Positions 1-9,535 of a stretch of 64,000 bases of DNA are shown here, in pieces. The stretch is from Candidatus Dechloromonas phosphorivorans (GTDB lineage: Bacteria > Pseudomonadota > Gammaproteobacteria > Burkholderiales > Rhodocyclaceae). Below the pieces are notes generated by a model. That model saw only the letters and a list, made by a program, of their open reading frames with translations, made no database searches and had not been told where the DNA came from. The DNA is taken from assembly GCA_016709495.1 (NCBI GenBank), contig JADJMS010000045.1, positions 66,022 to 130,021 of the forward strand, read 5' to 3'. The translations under genes were made by a program, and so were the position numbers. How positions within the stretch are numbered: the stretch's first letter is position 1; each line of letters starts with the position of its first letter.

Positions 1-720
1 GCGCGCAGTCGCAAGCTACTGGCGAACGCCCCAGTTTCGGCCCGCCAATTGCTGGCAACGCTGTGTGAGCATCACACGGATGCCTGTATCTACGCCTTCA
101 GCCAAGGTAGCAGCACTTTTCTCGGGGCGACTCCCGAACGTCTGATTCGTCTCAGTGGCAGGCAAATTGAATCGGATGCGCTGGCCGGCACCGCTTGGCC
201 CGGTTCAGGCGAACTGGCCGGCAGCAAAAACCAGCACGAGCAATCGCTGGTTGTTCAAGCCATCATGCAAGCGCTTGAACCGCTCTGCGTGTTGCCGCCA
301 AGTGCCAGGCCGGTTGAAATCCATGCCGCAGGCCAACTCACCCATTTACGCAACCGCATCAGCGGTCAGGTGCAAAGAGGAACCACCCTGTTCGATCTGC
401 TCCGCGTCCTCCACCCCACCCCGGCCGTCGGCGGCTATCCGACAGCGGCGGCCATCAATTGGCTGGCGGACCACGGCGAACAACGTAGCGGCTGGTACAG
501 CGGCGGCATCGGCATAATCGACGGCGCAGGCAATGGCGATTTCTCGGTCGCCCTGCGCTCGGCGCTGATCCAAGGCACTAGCATAGAACTGCATGCCGGC
601 GCCGGCATCGTCGCCGACTCCGACCCCTGGCAGGAATTGGCCGAAACCAACGCCAAACTCGGCACCCTGCTTGATGCGCTGCACGGAACATCGAATCGGC
701 AGCAACTAAAAAACCGATAA
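1..720 (+). CDS. Isochorismate synthase (chorismate-binding family), C-terminal part
   Basis: The frame is open from the first base, so the gene is cut by the window edge and only about 239 residues of the C-terminal half are seen. The product belongs to the chorismate-binding enzymes (MenF/EntC/PchA, anthranilate synthase I) that convert chorismate to isochorismate for menaquinone or siderophore synthesis. Visible signatures are GATPERL, DALAGTAWPG, the HPTPAVGGYP stretch typical of isochorismate synthases, and the C-terminal HAGAGIVADSDP followed by ELAET, which carries metal-binding acidic residues in this family. The HPTPAVGG segment favours isochorismate synthase over anthranilate synthase. 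Which pathway it serves cannot be told, because the partner genes lie outside. It ends 87 bp before ppk1. Confidence 0.85.
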   Translation, partial: ARSRKLLANAPVSARQLLATLCEHHTDACIYAFSQGSSTFLGATPERLIRLSGRQIESDALAGTAWPGSGELAGSKNQHEQSLVVQAIMQALEPLCVLPPSARPVEIHAAGQLTHLRNRISGQVQRGTTLFDLLRVLHPTPAVGGYPTAAAINWLADHGEQRSGWYSGGIGIIDGAGNGDFSVALRSALIQGTSIELHAGAGIVADSDPWQELAETNAKLGTLLDALHGTSNRQQLKNR

Positions 721-807
721 CGCCTCCACTTGTCATCGTCCAGAAATATTAGTGCAACAAAATGACGGACTTGGAGCATATACTTCAAGAAAAAAGTGGA
801 GACCGAG

Positions 808-2889
808 ATGATCCGTCACAATAGCCAGCCGCACTTTCCGACACAAAATTACCTGAACCGCGAACTCGGCCTGCTCGCCTTCAATCGCCGCGTTCTGGCC
901 CAGGCCGAAGATGAGCGCGTGCCGCTGCTCGAACGGCTACGCTTTTTGTGCATCGTCTCCAGCAATCTCGACGAATTCTTTGAAATTCGCATGGCCGGCC
1001 TCAAGGAACAGGTAAGAGCCAAAGCGCGGATTATCACCACCGACGGCAAGACCGCGCAGGAGGCCTACCGCCTGGTTTCGGCAGAAGCGCACGCCATCGT
1101 CACCGAACAATACAAGCACCTGAACGACATCATCCTGCCAGCCCTGGCCGAAGAAGGCATCCGTTTTCTGCGCCGTTCAAAATGGAACGAAGCGCAACGC
1201 GAGTGGATACGCCAATACTTCATCCGTGAAATGGTGCCGGTATTGACGCCAATCGGGCTTGATCCCTCGCACCCTTTCCCGAAAGTGCTCAACAAGAGCC
1301 TGAATTTCGCCATCGAACTGGAAGGCAAGGATGCCTTCGGGCGCAGTTCCAATGCCGCCATTGTTCAGGCACCGCGCGTATTGCCGCGCGTCATCCAGTT
1401 GCCGGAAGAGTTGGCAGGCTGTGCCTATGGCTTCGTATTCCTGTCATCCATCCTGCACGAATTTGTCGGCGAATTATTCACCGGCATGACCGTCCTCGGC
1501 TGCTACCAGTTCCGCGCCACGCGCAATTCCGACCTTTTCGTTGATGAGGAAGAAGTCACCAATCTGCGCACCAAACTGCAGGGCGAATTGCCGCACCGCC
1601 ACTTCGGCGACGCCGTGCGCCTTGAAATTGCCGAGAACTGCTCGCCGGCCATGACCGACTTTCTGCTCACGCAATTCGGGCTGGCCCATTCCGATCTCTA
1701 TCGCGTCGAAGGCCCGGTCAATCTGGTTCGTTTGATGCAGGTACCGGACTGGGTGGACCGCCCGGACATGAAGTTTTCGCCTTTCGTTCCCGGCCTGCCC
1801 AAGGCTGTCGGCAAGGGTGCCAATATTTTTGACAGTATCCGGCGCAACGACATCCTGTTGCATCACCCCTACCAATCCTTTGCGCCGGTCATCGAATTCC
1901 TCAACCAGGCCGCCAATGATCCACAGGTTGTGGCAATCAAGATGACGGTCTACCGCACCGGCACCGATTCGGTACTGATGCAGTCACTGATCCGCGCCGC
2001 CCAAAGCGGCAAGGAAGTTACCGTCGTTGTCGAACTGATGGCGCGTTTTGACGAAGAAGCCAATATCAGTTGGGCCACCAAACTGGAAGAAGTCGGCGCC
2101 CATGTGGTTTATGGCGTGGTCGGCTACAAGACGCACGCCAAGGCGCTGCTCATTGTCCGGCGCGAAGATTCCGGCCTCGTGCGCTATGCCCACCTCGGCA
2201 CCGGCAACTATCACCCACGCACGGCGCGTCTATATTCTGATTTCGGCCTGATGACCTGCAATGAAGAAATCACCAACGACGTCAGCGAAGTGTTCAAGCA
2301 ACTCACTGGCCTGGGCAAGGCACGCACCCTGAAACACCTTTGGCAAGCCCCCTTCACCCTGCAACCCAATGTGGTCGCCGGCATCCGCGCGGAAGCGGAT
2401 ACCGCGCGCGCTGGCGGCAAGGGACGCGTTGTCGCCAAAATGAATTCGCTAGTCGAACCAGAAGTCATCAACGCGCTCTACGAAGCCTCGCAGGCTGGCG
2501 TTTCAATTGACCTGATGATCCGTGGCGTTTGTGCCTTGCGCCCTGGCGTTCCCGGCTTGTCTGACAATATCCGCGTGCGCTCAATCATTGGCCGCTTCCT
2601 CGAACATCATCGAATTTTCTATTTTTACGCTGGCGGCAAGGAAAACGTCTATCTCTCCAGCGCCGACTGGATGGAGCGCAATTTCTTCAAGCGCATCGAA
2701 CTCGCCTTCCCCATTCTCGACCCCAAATTGAAGAAACGCGTGATCACCGAAGGCCTCAAGTTCTATCTGGCTGACAATCAGCAAGGCTGGGACATGAATG
2801 GAGCTGGCGCTTATCAGCGCCGCCGCTCGGCCCGTGCCAAACCGCACAATGCGCAGGGCGAGTTGATGATTACGCTGGGTGGCGGGTAA
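808..2889 (+). CDS. ppk1: Polyphosphate kinase 1
   Basis: The product reversibly moves the gamma-phosphate of ATP onto polyphosphate chains at the membrane or in the cytosol. The length of 693 residues is normal for PPK1. The family landmarks are present in order: an N-terminal helical domain beginning YLNRELGLLAFN, the nucleotide-site segment RRNDILLHHPYQSF near the middle, the active-site histidine region YKTHAKALLIVRR (the autophosphorylated His in this family), the second conserved histidine in LGTGNYHPRTA, and the C-terminal phospholipase-D-like half. I chose the ATG at 808 because GGAG lies six bases upstream. An in-frame GTG at 796 would add four residues. No frame disruption is seen. 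A dispersed repeat and a terminator follow the stop codon directly. Confidence 0.95.
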   Translation: MIRHNSQPHFPTQNYLNRELGLLAFNRRVLAQAEDERVPLLERLRFLCIVSSNLDEFFEIRMAGLKEQVRAKARIITTDGKTAQEAYRLVSAEAHAIVTEQYKHLNDIILPALAEEGIRFLRRSKWNEAQREWIRQYFIREMVPVLTPIGLDPSHPFPKVLNKSLNFAIELEGKDAFGRSSNAAIVQAPRVLPRVIQLPEELAGCAYGFVFLSSILHEFVGELFTGMTVLGCYQFRATRNSDLFVDEEEVTNLRTKLQGELPHRHFGDAVRLEIAENCSPAMTDFLLTQFGLAHSDLYRVEGPVNLVRLMQVPDWVDRPDMKFSPFVPGLPKAVGKGANIFDSIRRNDILLHHPYQSFAPVIEFLNQAANDPQVVAIKMTVYRTGTDSVLMQSLIRAAQSGKEVTVVVELMARFDEEANISWATKLEEVGAHVVYGVVGYKTHAKALLIVRREDSGLVRYAHLGTGNYHPRTARLYSDFGLMTCNEEITNDVSEVFKQLTGLGKARTLKHLWQAPFTLQPNVVAGIRAEADTARAGGKGRVVAKMNSLVEPEVINALYEASQAGVSIDLMIRGVCALRPGVPGLSDNIRVRSIIGRFLEHHRIFYFYAGGKENVYLSSADWMERNFFKRIELAFPILDPKLKKRVITEGLKFYLADNQQGWDMNGAGAYQRRRSARAKPHNAQGELMITLGGG

Positions 2890-2895
2890 AAACAC

Positions 2896-2935
2896 CTGTT
2901 ACGGTCAACGGCAAAACCATCAAAAAATGCGGCTC
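2896..2935 (+). repeat. Dispersed TGTTACGGTCAACG repeat, copy 1 (after ppk1)
   Basis: CTGTTACGGTCAACG starts seven bases after the ppk1 stop and is followed by an A-rich tract. It shares the core with copies at 10291, 23043, 25559, 26900, 32448, 34431 and 43988, all in the same orientation. It lies between the stop codon and the terminator hairpin. Confidence 0.7.
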
Positions 2936-2950
2936 AAATGCCGCATTTTT
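2922..2950. terminator. Bidirectional intrinsic terminator between ppk1 and rhlE
   Basis: An A-run leads into the stem ATGCGGC, the loop TCAAAT and the arm GCCGCAT followed by T5. The A-run and T-run on either side allow termination of both the ppk1 transcript and the convergent rhlE transcript, whose stop codon overlaps the hairpin end. Confidence 0.8.
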
Positions 2951-4303
2951 ATTGGCCAGATTTAACGCGCACCACCTTGGCAGCAGGCTTGCGTGCACCG
3001 CCAGACCCTGCTTTTTAACCGGCGGCCGGCGCGGTTTGCTGGCTGGGGCGTCAAAGCCCTCCCAGTTGCTTGGGACACCTTTGCTTGGGCCACGCGCTGA
3101 TTTCGGCAGTTTGGGCTTTTTCGGTTTTTTGATGATCTGGCCTGCGCCATTGGTCATTGGCACGCGGTGCTCCGGTTCAAAACCCGGCTCCTCCTCACGC
3201 ACCAAAGTCTGCTTGGTCAGCGTTTCGATGGCCGACAACATATTGACTTCATCGGCACAGACCAGCGAAATCGCTTCGCCCTTGGCACCTGCGCGCCCGG
3301 TACGACCAATTCGGTGAATGTGATCTTCGGCAACAATCGGCAGATCAAAATTGACAACATGTGGCAGATCATCAGTATCCAGACCGCGGGCGGCAACATC
3401 GGTGGCAACCAGAATCTGCACTTCGCCTGCCTTGAAGCTTTCAAGTGCTTGCAGGCGGCTGGCTTGCGCTTTGTCGCCATGAATTGAATCCGCGCGGATT
3501 TTCTTGGCAAGCAGCGTTTGCACCAGTTGCTCGACGCCCTTGCGGGTTTTTACAAAACCAGCACCTGACCCCAGCGATTGGTCTTGAGCAAATGGCAGAA
3601 CAAATCTGTCTTCAATTTCTTGTCGACCGGAACAACCCATTGTTTGACGCTTTTAACCGTTGTGTTGCGCGGGCTGATTTCGATACTGAGCGGCTGGACC
3701 AGCAGTTTGCCAGCCATCGCCCGAATTTCGTCAGAAAACGTGGCAGAGAAAAGCAGGGTTTGCAATCGCTTGGGCAATGCAGCAAATACTGCATTCAGCT
3801 CGTTGGAAAAACCAAGATCGAGCATGCGATCCGCTTCGTCCAGCACCAGTGTTTGCACTTGCGAAAACTTCACAGCATTTTGCCGATGCAGGTCAAGCAG
3901 ACGACCCGGCGTGGCGACAAGCACATCGATCCCTTTGCGCAGCTTCATCATTTGCGGGTTGATGCTGACGCCACCGTAGGCCGCGTAAGTGCTGACTGGT
4001 AAATGCTCACCATATTCACGGAAACTGGCGTGAACCTGCTCGGCCAACTCGCGGGTTGGCACCAGCACCAGAACGCGCACTGAATTGGCGTTAACCGGCG
4101 GTCCTTCGGTGCTCAGTCTTTGCAGCAAAGGCAAGGCAAAACCGGCAGTCTTGCCGGTACCGGTTTTGCGCGGCTGCCATCAGGTCACGGCCGGCCAGCA
4201 CGGCAGGAATTGCTTGCGTTTGAACCGGGGTTGGCGTTTTGTAATCCAGTCGCTCCAGAGTACGGAGCAAGGGTTCAATCAGAGCGAGTGAGGCAAAAGT
4301 CAT
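2949..4303 (-). pseudogene. rhlE: DEAD-box RNA helicase RhlE-like, frame broken three times
   Basis: Reading across three one-base shifts gives a full-length RhlE-type ATP-dependent RNA helicase: Q motif near the start (TPTPVQTQAIP), Walker A (AQTGTGKT after correction), PTRELAEQ, TPGRLLD, VLDEADRMLDLGF, SATF, then the helicase C lobe with VATDVAARGLD and HRIGRTGRAG, and a basic tail. The shifts fall in homopolymers: an extra A-equivalent in the T4 run near 4164-4167, a missing base near 3553, and a missing base in the T5 run near 3010. This pattern suggests base-call errors and an intact gene in the organism. The start ATG at 4303 directly abuts the stop of the upstream small membrane gene, so the two are probably cotranscribed. 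Confidence 0.85.
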
Positions 4304-4489
4304 TTAGTCAGGTTTCTTCCGGCTGTCATCGCCAGGGGTAAAGAACAAGGCGACACCCACCGCAATCAGCGCCAATGGCCACCATTTGCGCATGAGTTGA
4401 ACCAGATCCAGTTCAAAAAGATCGAGATTGACGGCCAGTGCCACAGCACCAATCACCAGCAGTGCAACGGCGGCAAAATTCCCCTTCAT
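4304..4489 (-). CDS. Small two-helix membrane protein (LiaI/LiaF-like, DUF5668 type)
   Basis: The 61-residue protein consists of two hydrophobic segments (about residues 6-22 and 36-50) separated by a short polar/aromatic turn around RKWWPL, with a charged tail (DDSRKKPD). This matches the LiaI-LiaF-like transmembrane domain found in many proteobacterial small proteins. Its function is unknown. An AAGGAG ribosome-binding site sits just upstream of the ATG. It lies between relA and rhlE on the same strand, with rhlE starting at the base after its stop. Confidence 0.7.
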   Translation of the reverse strand: MKGNFAAVALLVIGAVALAVNLDLFELDLVQLMRKWWPLALIAVGVALFFTPGDDSRKKPD

Positions 4490-4507
4490 CTGGACACTCC
4501 TTATGGT

Positions 4508-6730
4508 TTAGGCGCGGCGCACGCCGACCACGCCTTCGATCTCATGGATCAGGGTGAGCGTGCGCTGCAATTGCGGCAGATGCGTAATTTCCACGGTAAA
4601 ACTCATGTGCGCCTTACCCTGCTTCGACTGCGTATTGACGCCGATCACGTTGAGCTTTTCACGGGTAAAAATTTCCGAGATGTCGCGCAGCAAGCCTTGG
4701 CGGTCATGTGCGTCGACCACAATATCGGCCGCAAACACGCCGGTAGTATGCCCACCCCAACCAGTTTCAATCACCCGTTCAGGGTGCATGGCAGCCAAAT
4801 TAGAGAAGTTGGAGCAATCGATGCGATGCACCGAAATCCCCTTGCCGCGCGTGATAAAACCCTGAATCACATCCGGCGGCGCCGGTTTGCAGCAACGGGC
4901 AAGCTGCGTCAGCAGTTTGTCGACACCAACGATCAGAATGCCCTGATTGCCTTCAACCGGCTTGCTCGGCTTGGCCAGCACTTCATCAGGCAATTGCGCA
5001 TCGATCAGCAGATCACCACCACGCGCCACCAATTGGAACTGACGCAGGTTCATTTCACCACGGGCAGCGGCAATGTAGAGATCGTCAGCGCGCGAGAAGC
5101 CCAGCTTGTGCGCCAACTCTTCAATATTGGCGCTGGTCTGACCGACACGCTGCAATTCCTTGGCGACAATCGCCCGGCCTTCAGACAGCGTTTCTTCCAG
5201 CGCCAGATTGGAGAACCAGGCACGTACCTTGACCCGCGCGCTCTTGGTGTGAATATAGTTGAGCGTCGGGTTCAGCCAATCTCGTGAGGGTCCGCCAAGT
5301 TTGGCGGTGACAATCTCAACCTGCTGCCCGGTTTCCAGCGGCGTGTTGAGCGGCACCAGATGGCCGTTCACTTTGGCACCCCGGCAGCGATGACCGAGAT
5401 CAGTATGCACACGGTAGGCGAAATCGACCGGCGTCGCGCCCTGTGGCAGATCAACCACCTTGCCTTGTGGCGTGATCACGTAAAGCGTTTCGTCGAGCGC
5501 CGCCTGCTTGTAATGATTGACCCAGTCCGAACTGTCAGCGACTTCATCCTTCCAGGTCAGCAGTTGGCGCAGCCAGGCGATTTTCTCGTCGTAATCGTCC
5601 TCGGTATTACGCTTGCTGCCCTCTTTGTAGCGCCAGTGGGCGGCAACGCCGAGCTCGGCATGCTTGTGCATTTCCTCGGTGCGAATCTGGATTTCCAGAC
5701 TACGCCCGTCCGGGCAACGCACCGCCGTATGTAGCGAGCGGTAGTGATTGCCCTTGGGATTAGAGATGTAGTCGTCAAATTCCTTGGAAATTGGCGACCA
5801 GATGTTATGCACGATGCCCAGTGCGGTGTAACAATCCTTCAGATCATCGACAATAATGCGCAGGGCGCGGATGTCGTAGACCTCGGAGAACTCGACGCCT
5901 TTTTTGCGCATCTTGTTCCAGATGCTGAAGATGTGTTTCGGTCGACCGTACACTTCCGGATTTTTTACGCCGGCCGCTTCCAGCTCTTCACGCACCTTTG
6001 CAACCGCATCGACGATGAACTGCTCGCGCTCGGTGCGCTTTTCGTCGAGCATTTTGGCGATTTGCTTGTAGATATCGGGATGCAGGAAGCGGAAGGACAA
6101 ATCCTCCAGCTCCCATTTCAGCTCCCAGACACCCAGCCGGTTAGCGAGTGGCGAATAGAGATCGAGCGTTTCGCGCGCAACCTGAACGCGCAGATCATTC
6201 GGGTAGGCGGCGTAAAAACGCAGGGTCTGCGTCCGGCTGGCCAGGCGCAGCAGCACGACGCGAATGTCTTCGACCATCGCCAGCAACATCTTGCGCAGCA
6301 CTTCAATCTGCGCCTTCATTTCAGTCGGATTAATCTCGCCTGCTTCAATATTGGCGGCGACAAAACCCTTGGTAATCGGCCGCAAACGGTTGAGGCGGGA
6401 AATGCCATTGACCAGATGCGCAGCCGACTTGCCGAAGCGCTCTTCAATTTGTGTGATGCCGTGTTCGCTGTGCGCGGGTATGGCAAAAAGCACCGCCGCC
6501 ATGCGTGAGTCGACATCCAGTTTGAGGCCGGCGATGATGACCGCCATGCCCAGCGCATGCGACCAGATGCGCTCACCACTACCGAGCACCGCTTCGCCAT
6601 ATGTCTCCCAGGCGAACTCGACAGCGCTGCGCAAACGCAAGGCATCATTCGGCAGCAAACCTACCGAAAGGGTTGTAAAAAACTGATCGAAGTCGCCCTG
6701 AGCGGCGACGGAGTGAACGACGGATACCAT
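4508..6730 (-). CDS. relA: GTP pyrophosphokinase RelA
   Basis: The 740-residue cytosolic enzyme makes (p)ppGpp from ATP and GTP/GDP during amino-acid starvation on stalled ribosomes. Domains in order are: an N-terminal HD-like domain in which the catalytic HD pair is replaced (FAIPAHSEHG), the RelA/SpoT synthetase domain with YDIRALRIIVDD and the YRSLHTAV and EIQIRTEEMH motifs, a TGS domain (LYVITPQGKVVDLP), a zinc-finger-like segment with ARCCKP, and a C-terminal ACT domain. The degenerate HD site points to a synthetase-only RelA, not bifunctional SpoT. The ATG at 6730 (MVSVVHS) was chosen because upstream in-frame sequence would overlap the divergent DMT gene and lacks family similarity. 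dksA, the usual partner of ppGpp, is also in this window at 43.5 kb. Confidence 0.93.
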   Translation of the reverse strand: MVSVVHSVAAQGDFDQFFTTLSVGLLPNDALRLRSAVEFAWETYGEAVLGSGERIWSHALGMAVIIAGLKLDVDSRMAAVLFAIPAHSEHGITQIEERFGKSAAHLVNGISRLNRLRPITKGFVAANIEAGEINPTEMKAQIEVLRKMLLAMVEDIRVVLLRLASRTQTLRFYAAYPNDLRVQVARETLDLYSPLANRLGVWELKWELEDLSFRFLHPDIYKQIAKMLDEKRTEREQFIVDAVAKVREELEAAGVKNPEVYGRPKHIFSIWNKMRKKGVEFSEVYDIRALRIIVDDLKDCYTALGIVHNIWSPISKEFDDYISNPKGNHYRSLHTAVRCPDGRSLEIQIRTEEMHKHAELGVAAHWRYKEGSKRNTEDDYDEKIAWLRQLLTWKDEVADSSDWVNHYKQAALDETLYVITPQGKVVDLPQGATPVDFAYRVHTDLGHRCRGAKVNGHLVPLNTPLETGQQVEIVTAKLGGPSRDWLNPTLNYIHTKSARVKVRAWFSNLALEETLSEGRAIVAKELQRVGQTSANIEELAHKLGFSRADDLYIAAARGEMNLRQFQLVARGGDLLIDAQLPDEVLAKPSKPVEGNQGILIVGVDKLLTQLARCCKPAPPDVIQGFITRGKGISVHRIDCSNFSNLAAMHPERVIETGWGGHTTGVFAADIVVDAHDRQGLLRDISEIFTREKLNVIGVNTQSKQGKAHMSFTVEITHLPQLQRTLTLIHEIEGVVGVRRA

Positions 6731-6783
6731 GTAGGGATTATACCGTCTGCCCCAAGCCCGCGCCCTGCGGCATAATTCACGCC

Positions 6784-7680
6784 ATGAATTCAAAACCCGC
6801 GCATTTCTGGACCAACCCCTACCTCCTGCTGACCCTGACCGCCCTTTTCTGGTCCGGCAACATGGTCCTGGGCCGCGGCATCCGTGCTGATGTACCGCCC
6901 ATGGCGCTCGCCTTCTGGCGCTGGGCCATCGCTTTTGCATTGGTGCTCCCACTCGCCCTGCCGCACCTTAAAGAGCAATGGCCGTTGCTCAAAAAAGGCT
7001 GGAAGCCGGTTGTCATCCTCGGCTTTATTGGCGTGGGCGGCTACAACACCTTTGCCTACATCGCTCTGCAATACACCTCGGCGACCAATGCGGTGCTGCT
7101 CAACTCCTTCATCCCCGTTGCCACCATCGCCATCTCCTGGGCTTTTCTCGGCAAACAACTAAAGCCGCTCGAAGGCATCGGTGTTTTGATCTCGCTATGC
7201 GGTGTCATGACCATCGTTGCCCGTGGTGATTTCAATGTGCTGCTGCACCTCAATCTGAATATCGGTGACGCCTGGATGCTCCTCGCCGTCGCCGTCTGGG
7301 CGGTTTACACCGTCGGCCTTGCTTGGCGCCCAACTGGCGTACACCCCATGCTGATGCTCGCCGCGATGACCGCCGTCGGCCTCAGCGCGCTGCTCCCAGC
7401 CTACCTCTGGGAAATGGCGCAAGGCCGACAGATCAACATTTATCTTGGCTCGCTCGCCTCGCTGGCATACGTCGGCATCTTCCCCAGTTTTCTCGGCTAC
7501 ATCTTCTACAACCGCGGCGTTGGCGAAGTTGGCGCCAGCAAGGCAAGTCTTTTCATCCACCTGATGCCGGTCTTTGGCACCCTGCTCTCGGCCATTTTTC
7601 TCAGCGAAATTCCGCTCTGGTACCACTATCTCGGCATCGGCCTGATCTTTAGCGGCATCTGGCTAACGATGAAAAAATAA
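6784..7680 (+). CDS. EamA/DMT-superfamily inner-membrane transporter
   Basis: The 298-residue protein has about ten hydrophobic segments arranged as two EamA repeats. The first begins LTLTALFWSGNMVLGRG with the family's conserved W-x-G-N near the first helix. The second begins WMLLAVAVWAVYTVGLAW. Members export metabolites or amino acids, and the substrate cannot be predicted. It is divergent from relA with 53 bp between starts. Its stop overlaps the mtfA start by one base (TAATG), so mtfA is translationally coupled. Confidence 0.88.
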   Translation: MNSKPAHFWTNPYLLLTLTALFWSGNMVLGRGIRADVPPMALAFWRWAIAFALVLPLALPHLKEQWPLLKKGWKPVVILGFIGVGGYNTFAYIALQYTSATNAVLLNSFIPVATIAISWAFLGKQLKPLEGIGVLISLCGVMTIVARGDFNVLLHLNLNIGDAWMLLAVAVWAVYTVGLAWRPTGVHPMLMLAAMTAVGLSALLPAYLWEMAQGRQINIYLGSLASLAYVGIFPSFLGYIFYNRGVGEVGASKASLFIHLMPVFGTLLSAIFLSEIPLWYHYLGIGLIFSGIWLTMKK

Positions 7681-8462
7681 TGGGCCTGCTCGACTGGTTC
7701 AACAATAAGCGCAAAGTTAAGATTGATGCAGATCTCTGGGTGGAAACGATAGCCAGACTTCCGTTTCTGCAAAACATTACGGTCGACGAGCAAAAAGCCT
7801 TAAAAAATCTGGTCGTGGATTTTTTGGCTGAAAAGGAATTCAGCACCGCCGGCGGGCTGGAACTCAGCGACGAAATTTGTATCTCAATTGCCGCCCAAGG
7901 CTGCCTGCCGATTCTGAAACTCGGCCTCAGCGCCTACCGTGATTGGGTCGGCATCATTGTCTACCCCGATGAATTCGTCGTGCCACGCCAGATTGAGGAT
8001 GAAAACGGTGTAGTCCACGAATACGACGACGTGATCTCCGGCGAAGCCTGGGAAGGCGGCCCGCTGATTATTTCCTGGCAAGACGTACAACTAGCCGGCG
8101 ACGGCTACAACGTTGTCATCCACGAATTCGCGCACAAGCTGGACATGCTCAACGGCGAGGCGGATGGCATGCCGGCACTGCATTCAGGATTAAATGAAGA
8201 CGAATGGATATCCGTATTTTCCAGCGCCTACGAAGATTTCTGCCGGCGCGTGGATCGTGGTGAAGAAACGATCATCGACCCCTACGCCAGCGACGATCCT
8301 GCTGAGTTTTTTGCCGTGTTGTCAGAAACGTTTTTTGAACTGCCTGAGGTCGTAGACCACGAATATCCAGCCTTATATGCATTGCTCAAAGGGTATTACC
8401 GTCAGGATCCTTTGGAACGACGACGCGCCACTATCGAACTTTATACCACTCATGGGCAATGA
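7680..8462 (+). CDS. mtfA: MtfA zinc peptidase (Mlc titration factor)
   Basis: The 260-residue cytosolic metallopeptidase carries the HExxH zinc site as HEFAHKLDML (His148, Glu149, His152), followed by a downstream glutamate-rich helix DDPAEFFAVLSE, which supplies the third ligand in MtfA. In E. coli, MtfA binds the glucose-PTS repressor Mlc. In organisms without that circuit the role is uncertain. The N-terminal segment with RLPFLQNITVDEQKAL is typical. The gene overlaps the transporter stop by one base. No frame disruption is seen. Confidence 0.9.
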   Translation: MGLLDWFNNKRKVKIDADLWVETIARLPFLQNITVDEQKALKNLVVDFLAEKEFSTAGGLELSDEICISIAAQGCLPILKLGLSAYRDWVGIIVYPDEFVVPRQIEDENGVVHEYDDVISGEAWEGGPLIISWQDVQLAGDGYNVVIHEFAHKLDMLNGEADGMPALHSGLNEDEWISVFSSAYEDFCRRVDRGEETIIDPYASDDPAEFFAVLSETFFELPEVVDHEYPALYALLKGYYRQDPLERRRATIELYTTHGQ

Positions 8463-8773
8463 CAAGATCAGGTTGAAATCGGTAATAGTGCCAGCCAAAG
8501 GGCTTCTCAGGAAGCTGGCATTGCAAAGTAAATCCCCGGCAGATCCGGGGGCTACCTCAATGATTTATTCACTTACCTCCCAACGTCTCACCCTGGGCAA
8601 AGTCACGCTCTCTAAAGTGACCATCGCTTTGTAGCGTAGATAGTGGAACGGAGTGAATAGTGCTTGCACACCCAAATATCAGATGTCGGTTTTCTTTACA
8701 CCACTTAACAAAATTGGGTATTAAATTTAAACCAAAGAAAATATCTATTTGTTTTTATTAAGATTTTGTAACT

Positions 8774-8789
8774 TGGCACATGTTTTGCT
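8774..8789 (+). promoter_or_regulatory. Sigma-54 (RpoN) promoter of the PEP-CTERM gene
   Basis: TGGCAC, five bases, then TTGCT match the -24/-12 consensus exactly, about 105 bp before the ATG at 8893. The 430-bp gap from 8463 otherwise holds no convincing gene. It has a GC-rich hairpin (TCCCCGG/CCGGGGG) near 8535-8552, an AT-rich stretch, and a separated CCCAAAT/ATTGGGT pair near 8670 and 8720 that could be an activator site. PEP-CTERM genes in Rhodocyclales are known to depend on RpoN and the PrsK/PrsR two-component system. The link here is inferred. Confidence 0.75.
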
Positions 8790-8892
8790 TTACAACAACG
8801 AAGATAAGCTTTCAGCTTGCAAAAGCTATCTATCAGCTTAAATCTAAAGCATCGAACTTTTGGGTTAATTTCAAAAAACGAAAGGAATTAAA

Positions 8893-9519
8893 ATGTCTAC
8901 TCTTACATTCAAGACCATGTTGGCATCAGCCGCACTTGTTTTTCTCGCACCAGTGAGCGCGATGGCCGCGCCGGTGTCCGATGTCAAGGAGTTCAGCAAC
9001 AACACCGCAACCGAATATTTCGTCAAGGATGACGCAAGTAAATACATCTCCCCGTATTACCGGTATGACAATGGAGATTGGGGCTGGAAACACAACGCTC
9101 TTGCGGGAAGCGGCTTCACATCCATCAAACTTGAAGTATCTGCCTTTGACGTTGATGCCAGCCAGGGTGAGGTTGACAATATTTTAGTGTTTGATGGATC
9201 AATTTGGCAGCTCATTGGTAGTCTGGCGGGTAGCAACGATGCATGGGCTTTCTCGACTTTTGACCTCACTGGATATAGCTGGGCAGAAGCACAAGCGAAT
9301 GCCGGCCTGCAAGTATTCATGGACATTAACGCTGGTTCCGGCAATTGGGCCGTAACCCTCGGCAAATCAGTCTTGGCACTCGATGGAGGCAACCAGCAAT
9401 GCGTTCCGACACCAGGTTTTCCTTGCTCTAACACGGTACCCGAGCCTGGCAGCTTGGCACTGCTCGGCTTGGCGATCGGCGGCTTGGCCTTGACCAAACG
9501 TCGCAAAGCCCGCGGTTAA
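8893..9519 (+). CDS. PEP-CTERM sorting-domain exported protein
   Basis: The 208-residue protein has a signal peptide (a hydrophobic stretch ending VSAMAAP at about residue 28) and a canonical C-terminal sorting signal: VPEPGSLALLG, a hydrophobic helix, then the basic tail TKRRKARG. Exosortase cleaves such tails and hands the protein to the cell surface or exopolysaccharide matrix. The mature part has no recognised catalytic domain. It is rich in Trp, Asn and Gly and has a pair of cysteines near the C terminus. AAAGGA lies six bases before the ATG. The gene is monocistronic, between a sigma-54 promoter and a strong terminator. The exosortase itself is not in the window. Confidence 0.9.
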   Translation: MSTLTFKTMLASAALVFLAPVSAMAAPVSDVKEFSNNTATEYFVKDDASKYISPYYRYDNGDWGWKHNALAGSGFTSIKLEVSAFDVDASQGEVDNILVFDGSIWQLIGSLAGSNDAWAFSTFDLTGYSWAEAQANAGLQVFMDINAGSGNWAVTLGKSVLALDGGNQQCVPTPGFPCSNTVPEPGSLALLGLAIGGLALTKRRKARG

Positions 9520-9535
9520 TCGCAGTACTCACACC

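Noticed and set aside
725..760. PHO-box-like CTTGTCATCGTCC upstream of ppk1
   Set aside because: Only one half matches the PhoB consensus and spacing of the second half is wrong.
7776..7812. Repeat-like TTACGGTCGACG in mtfA
   Set aside because: Differs in the core and encodes a plausible family sequence (NITVDEQKALKNL).
8533..8553. Hairpin TCCCCGG/CCGGGGG as mtfA terminator
   Set aside because: No T-run follows, and stability alone is not enough to call a terminator.
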